Positions 45,401-58,045 of a stretch of 64,000 nt of DNA are shown piece by piece (positions within the stretch are counted from its first letter, which is position 1; the number at the start of each line of letters is the position of its first letter). This DNA comes from Rattus norvegicus (Eukaryota > Chordata > Mammalia > Rodentia > Muridae), in NCBI RefSeq assembly GCF_036323735.1, contig NC_086026.1, positions 88,681,359-88,745,358 on the forward strand. Direction: 5' to 3'. The translations under genes were made by a program, and so were the position numbers. The notes beneath the pieces are model-generated. The model was given only the letters and a program-made list of their open reading frames with translations. It did not search any database and had not been told where the DNA came from.

Positions 45401-45530
45401 CAAGCAATTATCAGAAAAATTAAGATATTAGGCTCAAATTCCTGAACAAAAGAATTTCTTTGAGTTTTGTATTTAATCACAAATCATGATTTTATTGGGA
45501 AGAACTTCATTCAGAATGTCACATCAAATA

Positions 45531-46391
45531 GATACCCTGTTTTTATTTTTTTATTGGATATTTCTTTATTTACATTTCAAATGTTATTCCCTTTCCCAGT
45601 TTCCTGTCCATAAGCCCCTATCCCATCCCCCTTCCCTTCTTCTATAAGGGTGTACCCCTCCACATCCCTCCCCACCCCACACATTCCCTTGCACTGGAGG
45701 GGTCCAATCTTGGTAGGACCAAAGGCTTCTCCTTCCATTGGTGTCCAACAAGGTTACATATGCAGTTGGAGCCATGGGTCAGTCCATGTATAGTCTTTGG
45801 GTAGTGGTTTAGTCCCTGGAAACTCTGGTTGGTTGGCATTGTTGTTCTATGGGGTTGTAAGCTCTTTCAGCTCTTTTAATCCTTTCTCTAATTCATCCAA
45901 TGGGGGGTCCTGTTCTCAGTTCAGTGGTTTGCTGCTAGCATTCGCCACTGTATTTGACCTGCTCTGGCTGTGTCTCTCAGGAGAGATATATATCTGGTTC
46001 CTATCAGTATGCACTTCTTAGCTTCATCAATCATATATATATATATATTTATTTATATATATCTATATCTATATCTATATCTATCTATATATATATATAT
46101 ATATATATCACACATGTGGGGCAGGCTCTGGATGGCCATTCCTTCAGTCTCTGCTCTAAACTTTGCCTCCATATCCCCTCCTTTGGATATTTTAGTTCCC
46201 CCTTTTAAGGAGTGAAGGGTCTGCATTTTGGTCATTCTTCCTCTTGAACTTCATGTGGTCTGTGGATTGCATCTTGGGTAATTCAAGCTTTTGGGCTAAT
46301 GTCCACTTATCAGTGAGTACATACCATGTGTGTTTTTCTGTGATTGGGTTACCTCACTCAGGATGATATTTTCTACGATACTCTGTTTTTA
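45531..46391 (-). mobile_element. 5'-truncated L1 tail with 15-bp TSD
   Basis: GATACCCTGTTTTTA (45531-45545) and GATACTCTGTTTTTA (46377-46391) flank an older L1 3' UTR that stops just inside the ORF2 C-terminus. It carries an expanded AT/CTAT microsatellite at 46031-46109. The strand is minus. The single TSD mismatch fits its age. Confidence 0.9.
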
Positions 46392-46883
46392 GGGGAATCA
46401 GGTTGCGTAAGTTACCACCTGACATGGTAAAATGCTCAAGCGTTCCTTGTCGGTTGCTCAGTTTGTTAAATTAGATTAATTGGTGATTCAGTTGCTCTAA
46501 AAAAAAGAGGGGTATTTATATTTGTAATTAGATTTTACTGATTAAATACTTATGAACTGATACAAATTCTAGATACCTATAATTCAACATGGAACTTAAG
46601 CTCTCTCCTCTGATACATTCAGGTAGGTAAAAATTCGGAGATTTTTTTTTAGATAAAAGAACAATTTTTTTAGGTATTGCTTTAATAATACTCATTTAGC
46701 AATATGATTATTATGACTTAAGGGAGTACATGATGTTGACGTAGCTACCATTTATAAACCCTAAACACATTTGCAAAGCTGTTTAAAACTGTTACAGCAT
46801 TTATTCTCTTTGGTCTTTATAGTCTTTTAATAAAAGCTGCTGGTATTGACTATGAAACAAGCCGGGGCTGGGGAAGGGATTCA
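46392..46883. other. Unassigned sequence
   Basis: A/T-rich sequence; no feature recognised. Confidence 0.6.
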
Positions 46884-47245
46884 GGGGCTGGGGAACTAGT
46901 GCAGTGTTTGAAATGCCTGCTGTGCACATATGAGCATCTAAGTTCAGAATCCCAGCTTCTATTTAAAAGTCAGCATGGCAGTACACTTCTGCAACTCAGT
47001 GCTGGGAGCAGGAAGTCTCAGAGGATCCGTGGACTCATTGATTTGGCTGAATGTATGTCCTCAGTAAGAGACCTTGCCACAAAGAATAAGGTGGACAGTA
47101 TTAGAGGAAGATGTTTGATGTCGACCTTTGACCTCTATTCACATGCACCCACATGCACCCACAAGCACCCATGTGTACCTGTGCACACACCCACATGAGC
47201 ACATTTAACACACACACACACACACAGACCAACACACATATACAT
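46884..47245 (+). mobile_element. B4/RSINE1-type SINE
   Basis: A composite SINE in sense: a tRNA-like head ('ggggctggggaactagtgca'), a B1-like middle ('agcatggcagtacacttctg', 'agtaagagacc'), the segment 'gaggaagatgtttgatgtcg', and a CA-rich tail ending in (CA)n. Confidence 0.75.
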
Positions 47246-47794
47246 GCTTACATATGTACACAGAAAAACAATCTATAAAGTATTTGAATTTATTGACTTG
47301 GAAAATACAATATATTGGTGCTAGAAAAATATAAATGAAAAAATGTCCAGAAAAATCATGTTTTATTTTTTATTACAAATAACTTAACTTTCTGATGAAC
47401 TTGGGGTCAGGTATGAAGTAAATATGGATTCCATATTGCCTGAGTATCTACACGGAGTGGAATTCAATTTTTCTTTAGTGCCTGATTACCTCAAGATTTG
47501 TGCTGAGCTCTGAGTAAGCTTCATGCTGTCAAGTCACTTTTAGTGACTGTCTCTACACAATCTACAAGTTCTAAGACGACGTCTCAAGGCATAGCCTCTC
47601 CTTTATGTAGACGATGGTATCATTTTAATCTTAGGTTTGACTGAACTCAGCATTAGATGTTAGTATTTGAACAACTAGTTTTATGTAAAGCTAAAGACTT
47701 ACGTATGAATTTATATTTACTTAGTTTTTTTTAAAAATTTCTTTCAGAGTTTGTGAAAAGGCGCTGATTTTTTTCTTTTCCTATTTTACGTTAG

Positions 47795-47905
47795 GCCTCG
47801 ATATTTAGCTCAGGCTAGCCCAGAACTCACTAACTAGCCTCAAACCTGGAATTTTCCTGCCTCAGCTGCCTGCATGTTGGGATTACAGACCCTGGAAACT
47901 ACATT
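47795..47905 (-). mobile_element. B1-type SINE
   Basis: The complement of a B1 body is visible: 'ctagcccagaactcactaac', 'gcctcaaacctggaatt' and 'tgttgggattacagaccctg'. It is diverged. Confidence 0.75.
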
Positions 47906-48397
47906 TCACTTAGCATTTGGAGGTCACCATTTCCGCATGAGTGTAGCTTTACACTGGTACAGATAAAGAGAAAAGGAATGGAAACAGTTTAGAAGCAGGA
48001 TCAAATCTTTCAGACCCTGAGCAATGCAAATTAAAGATTCACCAAGTTTTCCTAAGAACTTGAGTAATGGCCCCTTATAAACATGGATGAACATCAGAGA
48101 GGACTGTGCAAATTACATAAAAATAAAATCAATGTGTACCATACTTCTAGTGAGTTTATTTGATCTATGTATTTACAGTTCTTTTGGAAAGCATTTACTT
48201 TTAAGTGTTACTACTAATTAAGTTGCTTTGAGGTCAATTGATGGGCTTTCCTGTAAGGGTGTAGCATGATGAGATAATCAAATGTTCTTGTCATAGAACC
48301 CAGTCCATAGCTGGTGACTGTGTTGTAAAGTTGTTATTTCCAGATTTACTTAGTACAAATCAACAGATCAAACTTTTCTTTCTCTCTTTAGGAAGGT

Positions 48398-48398
<1 letters not shown>
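47906..48398. other. Unassigned sequence
   Basis: No gene or repeat recognised. Confidence 0.6.
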
Positions 48399-48469
<71 letters not shown>

Positions 48470-48512
48470 TGAGAGAGAGGGGGGGAGAGAGAGAGGGAGA
48501 GAGAGAGAGAGA

Positions 48513-48571
<59 letters not shown>
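48399..48571. repeat. Compound (CT)n(GT)n(GA)n microsatellite
   Basis: CT units (48400-48434), GT units (48434-48467) and then imperfect GA/GGA units to 48570. The CT and GA blocks are mutually complementary. Confidence 0.97.
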
Positions 48572-48572
<1 letters not shown>

Positions 48573-48659
48573 ACTGAGGAGGTCAGAAAAAGACAATCTC
48601 AGGTGTTGATTCTTAGCTTTCATAGATTCATAGATTGAGGTCACTTTTCTAACCTAGCT

Positions 48660-48860
48660 AGCCTAGCCTAGCCAGGCTAGCTGGCTTATGAACTTCCTGA
48701 GACCTTCGTGTATCTACCTCCCATTTCTTCACAGAAACACTGAGATTGTAGATAGAAGTCCTTACATCTGTCTCTCATGTGGATTCTGGGAACCTGAACT
48801 CACTTGCTGGTACTCGAACAATCCCTGAGGCAGATGTCCAGCTCCACAGATTGCAACTTT
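48660..48860 (-). mobile_element. Possible B4/B2-type SINE remnant
   Basis: Complementary SINE phrases are present ('tctcatgtggattctgggaa', 'gatgtccagctcc'), but heavily decayed. Confidence 0.4.
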
Positions 48861-49043
48861 CTATAAAATGTCCACGTTTCTTCTCTCTCCTGTTATCTCA
48901 AACTAGGTGAACATTTTTCTTCTTTCCTTTCTTTTTCTATTTTTAGAAAGTGCTTGCATTTCCCCACTTCTCAGCAAGGATACAGTCTATAATGTTCCAG
49001 AAATCATGCTACCTATTGACTTTAGATTTGTTGGCCTAGGGTT

Positions 49044-49047
<4 letters not shown>

Positions 49048-49133
<86 letters not shown>
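49048..49133. repeat. Compound (TG)n(AG)n microsatellite
   Basis: About 22 TG units are followed by about 20 AG units. Seen directly. Confidence 0.97.
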
Positions 49134-49137
<4 letters not shown>

Positions 49138-51079
49138 TATTGGAATTCTACATATGTTTCTTTATTGACCTAACTTATAATTCCAAGTGTGATTTGATAC
49201 GGGAACAGTGTGGGGTTTGGATTGGATGTCATATCTAGACCTTAACTTTCTTAGACATGTGGAACCTGAGATTCAGCGCTTCAGTAAAAGTGAAGGTAAG
49301 CTCTATTTAGAGGGCCTGAATTTTAGCTTCCATTCTATTTTCGTGACTGTTTAATTTTGTTTATGTAAAAATGGTGAAATATGTATATAATGAAGTGTTA
49401 GAACCCCTGGCCATCTCCTGTGTTTTATTTTGTAAACTCGAGCATAGTCATGTTTTAAGTCACAAGAGTAACTCTGGGGACGACATCCAGGGTTCCAGAG
49501 TTTAGTGTTTCTTACTTAGTTGTGCCTCCTATCAATACAGTCGTAACTGAGCGAGAGTCATATCCAGGTAATTGTTCGGGGAATGGAGATCAGGACTCTT
49601 TGGATTGCTGCATAACTAGAAATATGGACTGTGCTTTCCATGTATAGACAAGTATCTAGATAAAATAAGTCATAACTCTGTAAATTTCCCTCCTGTCCAA
49701 GTGGTTGATTTTTGAAAACTCAGTGTTTCATGGGAATGTTTGCTTTTCCCAGCCTCAGAACACAGCCATGATTTAAGGGGAAAAAAAAGATTCACTGGGA
49801 CGGAGAGACATGTGGCGTGTGTGTGACCATCAAACAGAACACAGCCATTTCTTTACCTAACTAAGGCTTTCACTTCCCAGGGTAACTTGTTTGTATTAGG
49901 TGCCAAGAGCCCTCAAAGAGGTGACAGCTGCTTTCATTTTTCATTTCAGACTGAAGTGAGCCCTTCCCCTCCCCTCTCCTCCCCGCCTGCTCTGCATACA
50001 GTCAAGAAAGGGACTTTTAATCTCTTGAGACAAAAGGCTTATTAAGGAAAGAAGTGGGGGTCCAGGATTCCTAGGTGAGCCTGAGAAACAGTGAAGGTGG
50101 CCAAGAAGCCAGGACAAAACCAAGGAAGACGACATGAATCCTTTCTGAGGCTTTGCATGGCTAAGAAGACATGTGGATCCCAGCTGTTTATTAGCCGGGC
50201 CCACAGCTTGCAGTCGCAGAATGAAGGATGGCTTTCCACCTAATGAATCTGGAAGATTCGCTTGGTAGTTTGTTATGCTATAAGCTAGATATTTCCAGTT
50301 ATTCTTTATTTTTATTGTTTTTGAAAACCAGTTCCATCCCGCCTAGAAATTCGGAAATTCGGAAAGCGCTTCTAAAGGTTGCAATAGGAAATGAGATTTC
50401 TTGTCATTCCTTCAATGTCTTTTTCTCATTTATTTTCATAAATGTGGTCTTTATTACTTTTTGGACGAGGCCTCTGTCTATGTCTCACTGCGACCCGCTG
50501 GTGGTGAAGGCTGTCTGTCATACTGCTTCCAAAGCAAACCGCGTATCTACGCAAGCGCATAGGAGATGGAACAATGCTCAATGCCAAATGGGAGCAGCCA
50601 TAGCGGCCTTTCTGAAAGTTTTAAAAACAGCAACCATATCGCAAACCTCAAGGATGATTGATCAAACGAAGTTTACCTCAGTATAGACTCACCGCTCCAG
50701 TTGTGTAATTCAGACCCTTCCAATGCTGTGCGTGACTTCCGCTCCTCCATATCTAAGGAGCAATTAAGGAAATTTTCTTGTTTTTCTACTAAATCATGGT
50801 GCATTTTTCCGGTGCCTGTAGGCATATGGTATGATTTATCCTTTATGTACTATCTTCGGGACCACCCACAAAAGTAAAACGTGAATTTCTCTGATGTGTA
50901 AATGTCTGTTGTGCATGGATTACGTCATTATTTATTGAGTATGCTATCCGCATAGTTCTTTTGTATTATTTAAAAATTAATTTTTAGGCTAGCATACAAA
51001 GTAACAGATTTCATCATGCAATTTTTTGCACGTATATGTCAATATACTAAGTTCTTGTGCTATTCTCTGCTAGAGCTCT
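49134..51079. other. Repeat-poor island with a CpG cluster
   Basis: I recognise no interspersed repeat here. At 50338-50750 CpG dinucleotides are much denser (about 17 in 410 bp) than in the surrounding A/T-rich DNA. A 152-codon ORF at 50228-50686 overlaps the cluster but resembles no family I know, and its codons look unselected. It could be a conserved regulatory element or an exon. Confidence 0.5.
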
Positions 51080-52925
51080 CTTTTGTGTTGCCAATTCTAC
51101 CCAGCTCATTCCCTCCCCCCTCCCAGAAAAGACCTTGGGATGCTAATTGAATTATTTAGTCAAGTTTCTTCTGGCTGTCTTTTTATTTTATTTTTGCACT
51201 TTAAAAAAAAGGAAAATAAAGTTTTTTTCATACAATTTATTCTGATTACTGTTTCTCCTCCAACTCCCCCAGATCTTCCCCAATTCTCCAACCACCCAAG
51301 TCCACACTCATTATTTTTCTCTTTCATTAGAATATAAACAGACATTTAATAAAATGAAACAAGTTAAGATAAACACAAACAAACCAAAATAGGGAAAAAC
51401 AGACAAACAGAAATACAAAACAAAGAAATAGCAAGAAACAGGGGTACCGAGACACATTCTCACACATAGAAAACTCATTCAAAACAAAACAAAACAAAAC
51501 AAAACAAAACAAAACAAAACCAGAAGCTATAATATTGGTTCAAAAGATCGGAAAGGAAAAAAAAATCCTAGACAAAGCATTGTGAGAAAACAAACAAGCA
51601 CACAAACACCTCCCCAAAATACCACGGAATGCATTTTGTATTGACCATCTAAATTCTGTGAATGGAGCCAACCCTTGAGAGTGGTTTGACCCTTGGAGAC
51701 ACTAATTTTTCATTCGTGAGCGCTTATTAATTGGAGATAGCTTCTGGGTTAGGGGCGGGGCCTTGTGTCTAAGTTCCCCTCTCTCACTGGAACCCATCTA
51801 GAGCAGGCCCTGTACATGCTGTCAGTCTACGAGAGTTCATTTGTGCATCAGTCCTGTTGTACAGATGGCCTTGTTTCTTTGGTGTCTCCCATCCCCATTG
51901 TCTCTTAAAGTCTTTCCACCTCTTGTTCTACAAAGTTTCCTGAACCCTGAAGAGGAAGGTATTCGATGGAGACACAACACTTAGGACTGAGTATTTCAAG
52001 GTCAATTTCTGCACACTGTCCAGGCGTGGGTCTCAATATTTGTTGCCATTTACTTCAGGAAGTAGCTTCTCTGATAGCTGAATGAACACTGATCTATGAG
52101 CACAGCAGAATGTTCTTGGGAGTCATTTTTTTGCTACATTCTTTTTTGCAGAATTGTAATATTTGGTTTCTCCTTAGGTCCATGCTCTATCTAGTCTCAG
52201 TTCTTGGCCATCCAAGCAGCGCTAGGCAAGCACTCTATCTCATGAAGTGGGCTTTAATTCCATTCAGATAGTGATTGGTTTCTTCCACAACTTTTGTGCC
52301 ACTGTTGCACTAGTGTATCTGGTGGGCAGGTCACCACTGTAGATAGCAGGCTTTCTAGGTTGGTGCTTACCTCCGTCCTTTGGTAATATGCAGAGTATCT
52401 CTCAGTACTCTGAACAGTAATCTGTAGGGGATGAAGGCTCTAGGGGAGTGGTTCTCAACATGTGGGTCATGACTGCTTTGGGTTTGAATGACCCTTTCAC
52501 GGGGGTCACCTAGGATCATCAGAAAACACAGATATTTACATTATGATTCATAGCATTAGTAAAATTACAATTATGAAGGAGAAATGAAAATAATTTTATT
52601 GTTGGGGGGTCACCACAATGTGAGGTCACAGCATTAGGAGTGTTGAGAAACACTGCTCCAGGTGGGAACTTGCTTAATTTGTCCATGTTCTGTGAGTTAT
52701 GTAACTGTTGCCTTACCAGCAATTTTTGGAGGGTCACTAATGGCCATGGCAATAGCTTTGATTGATTGGGATTTCACTGGGGCCCCTTGGGCTAAAAACT
52801 TAATTAGATATAGCCCATTTTTGAAACTAAAATTTTCAGTTGGCAATGAAAGGTGTCTAGTTGAGGCTTTGACTCCCTGTTATTTGGTAATTTCAATTTA
52901 TATTCGTGTATATGTATGTGTGTGA
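51080..52925 (-). mobile_element. Lx-type L1 3' UTR (hosts a URR1 relic)
   Basis: Long, characteristic Lx 3' UTR text on the minus strand: 'catgctgtcagtctacgaga', 'gtgcatcagtcctgttgt', 'acttttgtgccactgttgca' and, beyond the URR1 relic, 'ttgaggctttgactccctgt'. It includes an (AAAAC)n run at 51478-51520. No ORF2 is attached. Confidence 0.75.
52437..52662 (+). mobile_element. URR1-type hAT DNA transposon relic with 8-bp TSD
   Basis: Inner element 52445-52654. Its ends are imperfect inverted repeats (AGTGGTTCTCAAC at 52447, GTTGAGAAACACT at 52642). The flanks GCTCTAGG (52437-52444) and GCTCCAGG (52655-52662) fit the 8-bp target duplication of hAT elements with one mismatch. It is non-autonomous, with no transposase. 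It sits within the Lx 3' UTR, so it moved after that L1. Confidence 0.88.
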
Positions 52926-53571
52926 ATTATTATTTTTAACTGGATTTTTTTATGTACATTTCAAATGTTATCCCCTTTCCCCCATCCAACCACCTACCCC
53001 TTCCCACCCCCCAACCTGACCTTCACTTACACTGGGTGGTCCAGCTTTGGCAGGACCAAGGGCTTCTCCTATCGGTGCCCAACAAGGCCATCCTCTGCTA
53101 CATATGCAGTTGGAGCCATGGGTCTGTCCATTTGTACTCTTTGGATGGTGGTTTAGTCCCTGGGAGCTCTGGTTGGTTGGCATTGTTGTTCTTATGGGGT
53201 TGCAAGCCCCTTCAGCTCCTTTAATCCTTTCTCTAATTCCTCTAATGGGGATCCTGTTCTCAGTTCAATGGTTGGCTGCGAGCATTCACCTCTGTATTTA
53301 TCACACTCTGGCACAGTCTCTCAGGAGACAGCTGTATGAGGCTCCTGTTAGCATGCACTTCTTGACATCAGCAATAATGTCTGGATTTCATGGCTGTATG
53401 TATATGGGCTGGATCCCTAGGTGAGGCCGGCTCTGAATGACCATTCCTTCAGTCTATGAATATTTTTGTTTCCCCTTTTAAGAAGGACTAAAGCATTCAC
53501 ACTTTGGTCATCTTTCTTCTTGAGCTTCATGTGGTCTGTGGATTGTATGTTGGGTAATTTGAGCTTTTGGG

Positions 53572-56500
53572 CTAATAGCCACTTATCAGTGAGTGCATAC
53601 CATGTGTGTTTTATTGTGATTATGTTACCTCATTCAGGATGATACTTTCTAGTTTCATCCATTTGTCTATAAATTTCATGAAGTCATTGTTTTTAATAGC
53701 TGAGTAGTACACCATTGTGTAGATGTACCATATTTTCTGTATCCATTCCTCTGTTGAAGGGCATCTGGGTTCTTTCCAGCTTCTGGCTATTATAAATAAG
53801 GCTGCTATGAACATAGAGGAGCATGTGTCCTTGTTATATGTTGGAACATCTTTTGGGTATGTGCCCAGGAGTGGTATATTATATTTTAAAGAAGCTTCTA
53901 CTGTAGTAGATTTCTATATGACCCTTCAAATGACATTTTGCTTTAACTGTCCTTCCCCATTTATCTTTTTTAACCCCCTCTTCTCCACTTTTATTAATTT
54001 CTTCTCTCATTTTTCAATGACCCAGACATCTTGTTGTTCAAGATTGTATTAGTAAGTTTTCATATCTTTGTGTAGTTTCTGTGATCTTCTGTGTAATGAC
54101 TTATAGTTTCTTTGACCTATTGATCTAATGGATGTAGGAAATTATTTCAATTCTTTTTGTTTGATTACCTTGATTTGTAGCCCAGAAAGTAATATATTTT
54201 AGGAAAGTTCCTTGGGGTACTGAGCAGAATGAGAATTCTGTTTTTGTTGGATGGAATACTTTTTATTTATCTGATAAATTGGTGCAATTTAAAATTTGAA
54301 TTTTCTTTGTTTTAGTTTGGATGGCCTATCCAGAAATGAAACTGGAGTATTAAAATCATCTACCTTCATTGCTATCAGTACCTACCTTACCTGTTTGTAC
54401 CTGCTTAAGTTCCACTCCTGACTTTCTTTGGTGATGAACAGCAACATGGAGGTAAGCTGAATTAACCCTTTCCTTCCCAACTTTCTTCTTGGTCCTGTTG
54501 TTTGTGCAGGAATAGAAGCCCTAAGACAAGCTGGGTCCTCAGGTAGTACACTGATCAATTTTCTGAGGAAACTCCAGACTGATTTCCTGAGTGGTTGTAT
54601 CAGTTTGCAATCCCACCAACAATGGAGGAGTGTTCCTCTTTCTCCACATCCTTGCTAGCATCTGTTGTCACCTGAGTTTTTGATCTTAGACATTCTAACT
54701 GGTGTGAGGTAGAATCTCAGGATTGTTTTGATTTGCATTTCCCTGATGAGTAAGGATGTTGAACATTTCTTTAGGTACTTCTCAGACATTCAATATTCCT
54801 CATCTGAGAATTCTTTGTTTAGCTCTGTACCCCATTTTTAATAGGGTTTTTAGGCTCTCTGAAGTCTAATTTCTTGAGTCCTTTGTATATTTTGGATATT
54901 AGCCCTCTATCGGTTGTAGGTTTGGTAAAGATCTTTTCCCAATCTGTTGGTTGCTGTTTTGTCCTAATGACAGGGTCCTTTGCCTTACAGAAACTTTGCA
55001 GTTTTATGAGGTCCCATTTGTCGATTCTTGATTTTAGAGCATACGCCATTGGTGTTTTGTTCAGGAAAATTCCCCAGTGCCCATGTTCTCCACTTTTTCT
55101 TCTATTAGTTTGAGTGTATCTGGTTTGATGTGGAGGTCCTTGATCCACTCGGACTTAAGCTTTGTACAAGACAATAAGAATGAGTCAATTTGCATTCTTC
55201 TACATGCTGACCCCCAGTTAAACCAGCACCATTTGTTGAAAATGCTATCTTTTTTTTCCACAAATGGTTTTAGCTCCTTTGTCAAAGATCAAGTGACCAT
55301 AGGTGGGTTTTCACTTCCATTCTACTGATCTATCGCCTGTCTCTGTACCAATACCATACAGTTTTTATCACTATTGTTCTGTAATACAGCTTGAGTTCAG
55401 GGATGGTGATTCCCCCGGAAGTTCTTTTATTGTTGAGGATAGTTTTAGCTATCCTGGGTTTTTGTTATTCCAGATGAATTTGCAAATTGCTTTTTCATAC
55501 TCTATGAAGAATTGAGTTAGAAGTTTGATGGGGATTACACTGAATCTATAGATTGCTTTTGGCAAAATGGCCATTTTTACTATATTAATCCTGACAATCC
55601 ATGAGCATGGGAGGTCTTTCCATCTTCTTACATCTTCCTCAATTCCTTTCTTCAGAGACTTGAAGTTCTTGTCATACAGATCTTTCACTTGCTTGGTTAG
55701 AGTCACACCAAGCTATTTTATAATATTTGGTACTTTTGTGAAGGGTGTCATTTACCTAATTAATTTCTCAGCCTGTTTATCCTTTGAGTGGAGGAAGGCT
55801 ATTGATTTGTTTGAGTTAATTTTATACCCAGACACTTTGCTGAAGTTGTTTATCAGGCTTACTAGTTCTCTAGTGGAACTTTTGGGGTCACTTACGTACA
55901 CTATCATATCATCTACAAATACTGATATTTTGACTTCTTCCTTCCCAATTGGTATCCCTTTGACCTCCTTTTGTTGTCTGATTGCTCTAGCTAGGTATTC
56001 AAGTACTATATTGAATAAGTAGGGAGAGAGTGGGCATTTTTTCTACTCCTTGATTTTAGTAGGATTGCTTCAAATTTCTCTCCATTTAGTTTAATGTTGG
56101 CTACTTGTTTGCTGTATATTGCTTTTATTATGTTTAGGTATAGGCCTTGAATTCCTGATCTTTCCAGGACTTTTATCATGAAGGGGTGTTGAATATTGCC
56201 AAATGCTTTCTCAGCATCTAAAGAAATGATCATGTGGTTTTTTCTTTGAGTTTATTTACATAGTGGATTATGTCGATGGATTTCCGTATATTGAACCATC
56301 CCTGCATCCCTTGGATAAAGTCTATTTGATCATGGTGGATGATCATTTTGACGTGTTCTTGGATTTGTTTTGTGAGAATTTTATTATTTTTGTGTCGATA
56401 TTCATAAGGGAAATTGGCCTGAAGATCTTTTTCTTTGTTGGGCCTTTGTGTGGTTTAACTATAAGTATAATTGTGGCTTCATAGAAGGAATTGCATAGTG

Positions 56501-58005
56501 TTCCTTCTGCTTCTATTTTGTGGAATAGTTTGGATAGTATTGGTATGAGGTCTTCCATGAAGGTCTGATAGAATTCTGCCCTGAACCCATCTGGTGCTGG
56601 GCTCTTTTTGGTTGGAGACTTTTAATAACTGCTTCTAATTCTTTAGGAGTTATGGGACTGTTAAGATGGTTTATCTAATCCTGATTTAACTGTGGTACCT
56701 GATATTTCTCTAGAAAAATGTCCATTTCCTCCAGATTTTCCAGTTTGGTTGAATATAGGCTTTTGTAGTAGGATCTGATGATTTTTATAATTTCCTCACA
56801 TTATGTTGTTATTTCTCCCTTTTCTTCATTCCTGATTTTGTTTATTTGAGTACACACTCTATGCTCTCTCATGAGTCTGGCTAAGTGCTTATCTATCTTG
56901 TTGATTTTCTCAAAGAACAAGCTCCTAGTTTTGTTGATTCTTTGTATAGTCCTTTTTGCTTCTACTTGGTTAATTTCAGTCCTGAGTTTGATTATTTTCT
57001 GCCATCTACTCCTCTTGGGTGTATTTGCTTCTTTCTGTTCTAGTGCTTTTAGGTGTGCTGTCAAGCTGTTGATATATGCTCTCTCCTGTTTCTTTTTGCA
57101 GGCACCCAGAGCCATGAGTGTTTCTCTTAGCAATGCTTTCATTGTGTCCCATAAGTTTGGATATGTTGTGCTTTCATTTTCATTACATTCCAAGAAGTCT
57201 TTAATTTCTTTCTTTATTTTTTCCTTGACCAAATTGTCATTGAGTAGAGCATTGTTCAACTTCCATGTATATGTGGACTTCTGTCATTATTGTTGTTATT
57301 GAAGACCAGCCTTAGTCTGTGGTGATCTGATAGGATGCATGGAATTATTTCATTTTTTTTTGTGTCTGTTTTGTGACCAATTATATATTCAAATTTGGAG
57401 AAGGTACCATGAGGTGGTGAGAAGAAGGTATATTCTTCTGTTTTAGGGTGAAATGTTCTGTAAACATCTGTTAAATCCATTTGGTTCATAACTTCTGTTA
57501 GTTTCTTTATTTCTCTGTTTAATTTCAGTTTCCATGATCTGTCCATTGATGAGATTGGGGTGTTGAAATCTCCTACTATTATTGTGTGAGGTGCAATGTG
57601 TGCTTTGAGCTTTAGTAAGGTTTCTTTTATGAGTGTAGGTGTCCTTGCATTTGTAGCATAGATATTTAGGATTGAGAGTTCATCTTGGTGGATTTTTCCT
57701 TTGATGAATATCTTTATTTTTCCTTATCTTTTTTGATGACTTTTGTTTGAAAGTCAATTTTATTCAATATTTGAATGGCTGCTCCAGCTTGTTTCTTGGG
57801 ATCATTTTCTTGAAAGTTGTTTTCCAGCCTTTTACTCTGAGGTAGTGTCTTTGTTGCTGAGGTGTGTTTCCTGTAGGCAGCAAAATGCTGGGTCCTCTTT
57901 ATGTATCAGGTCTGCTAGTCTATGTCTCTTTATTTGGGAATTGAGTCTACTGATGTTAAGAAATATTAAGGAATAGTGGTTGTTGTTTCCTGTTATTTTT
58001 GTTGT
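53572..58005 (-). pseudogene. L1-F ORF2 pseudogene
   Basis: This is collinear with the young ORF2s but the start codon is lost (the ATG position reads ACA near 58000) and many frameshifts split it. The largest open pieces are about 100-150 codons. The canonical GDFN endonuclease motif is still readable (complement of about 57556-57575). A patch of other sequence interrupts the C-terminal region just before the PLLGIYPKD-equivalent segment. The A-tract that is A5 in L1-B is also A5 here (54835-54839). Confidence 0.88.
53879..54527. other. Foreign patch inside L1-F ORF2
   Basis: The L1-F sequence stops at GGTATA (53878) and resumes at AGCTGGGTCC with no L1 bases missing. The patch contains an ancient L1-like piece (54150-54370, minus strand) and the end of a rodent dispersed repeat (54400-54525). 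No TSD or poly(A) tail was found. Confidence 0.7.
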
Positions 58006-58045
58006 TAGAGGTAGAATTATGTCTTTTGGTTTCGTTGCAAGGAGA

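Noticed and set aside
50228..50686. 152-codon ORF in the repeat-poor island
   Set aside because: Not called as a gene: no family resemblance, no visible splice or promoter signals, and the first half is T-rich sequence typical of chance frames.
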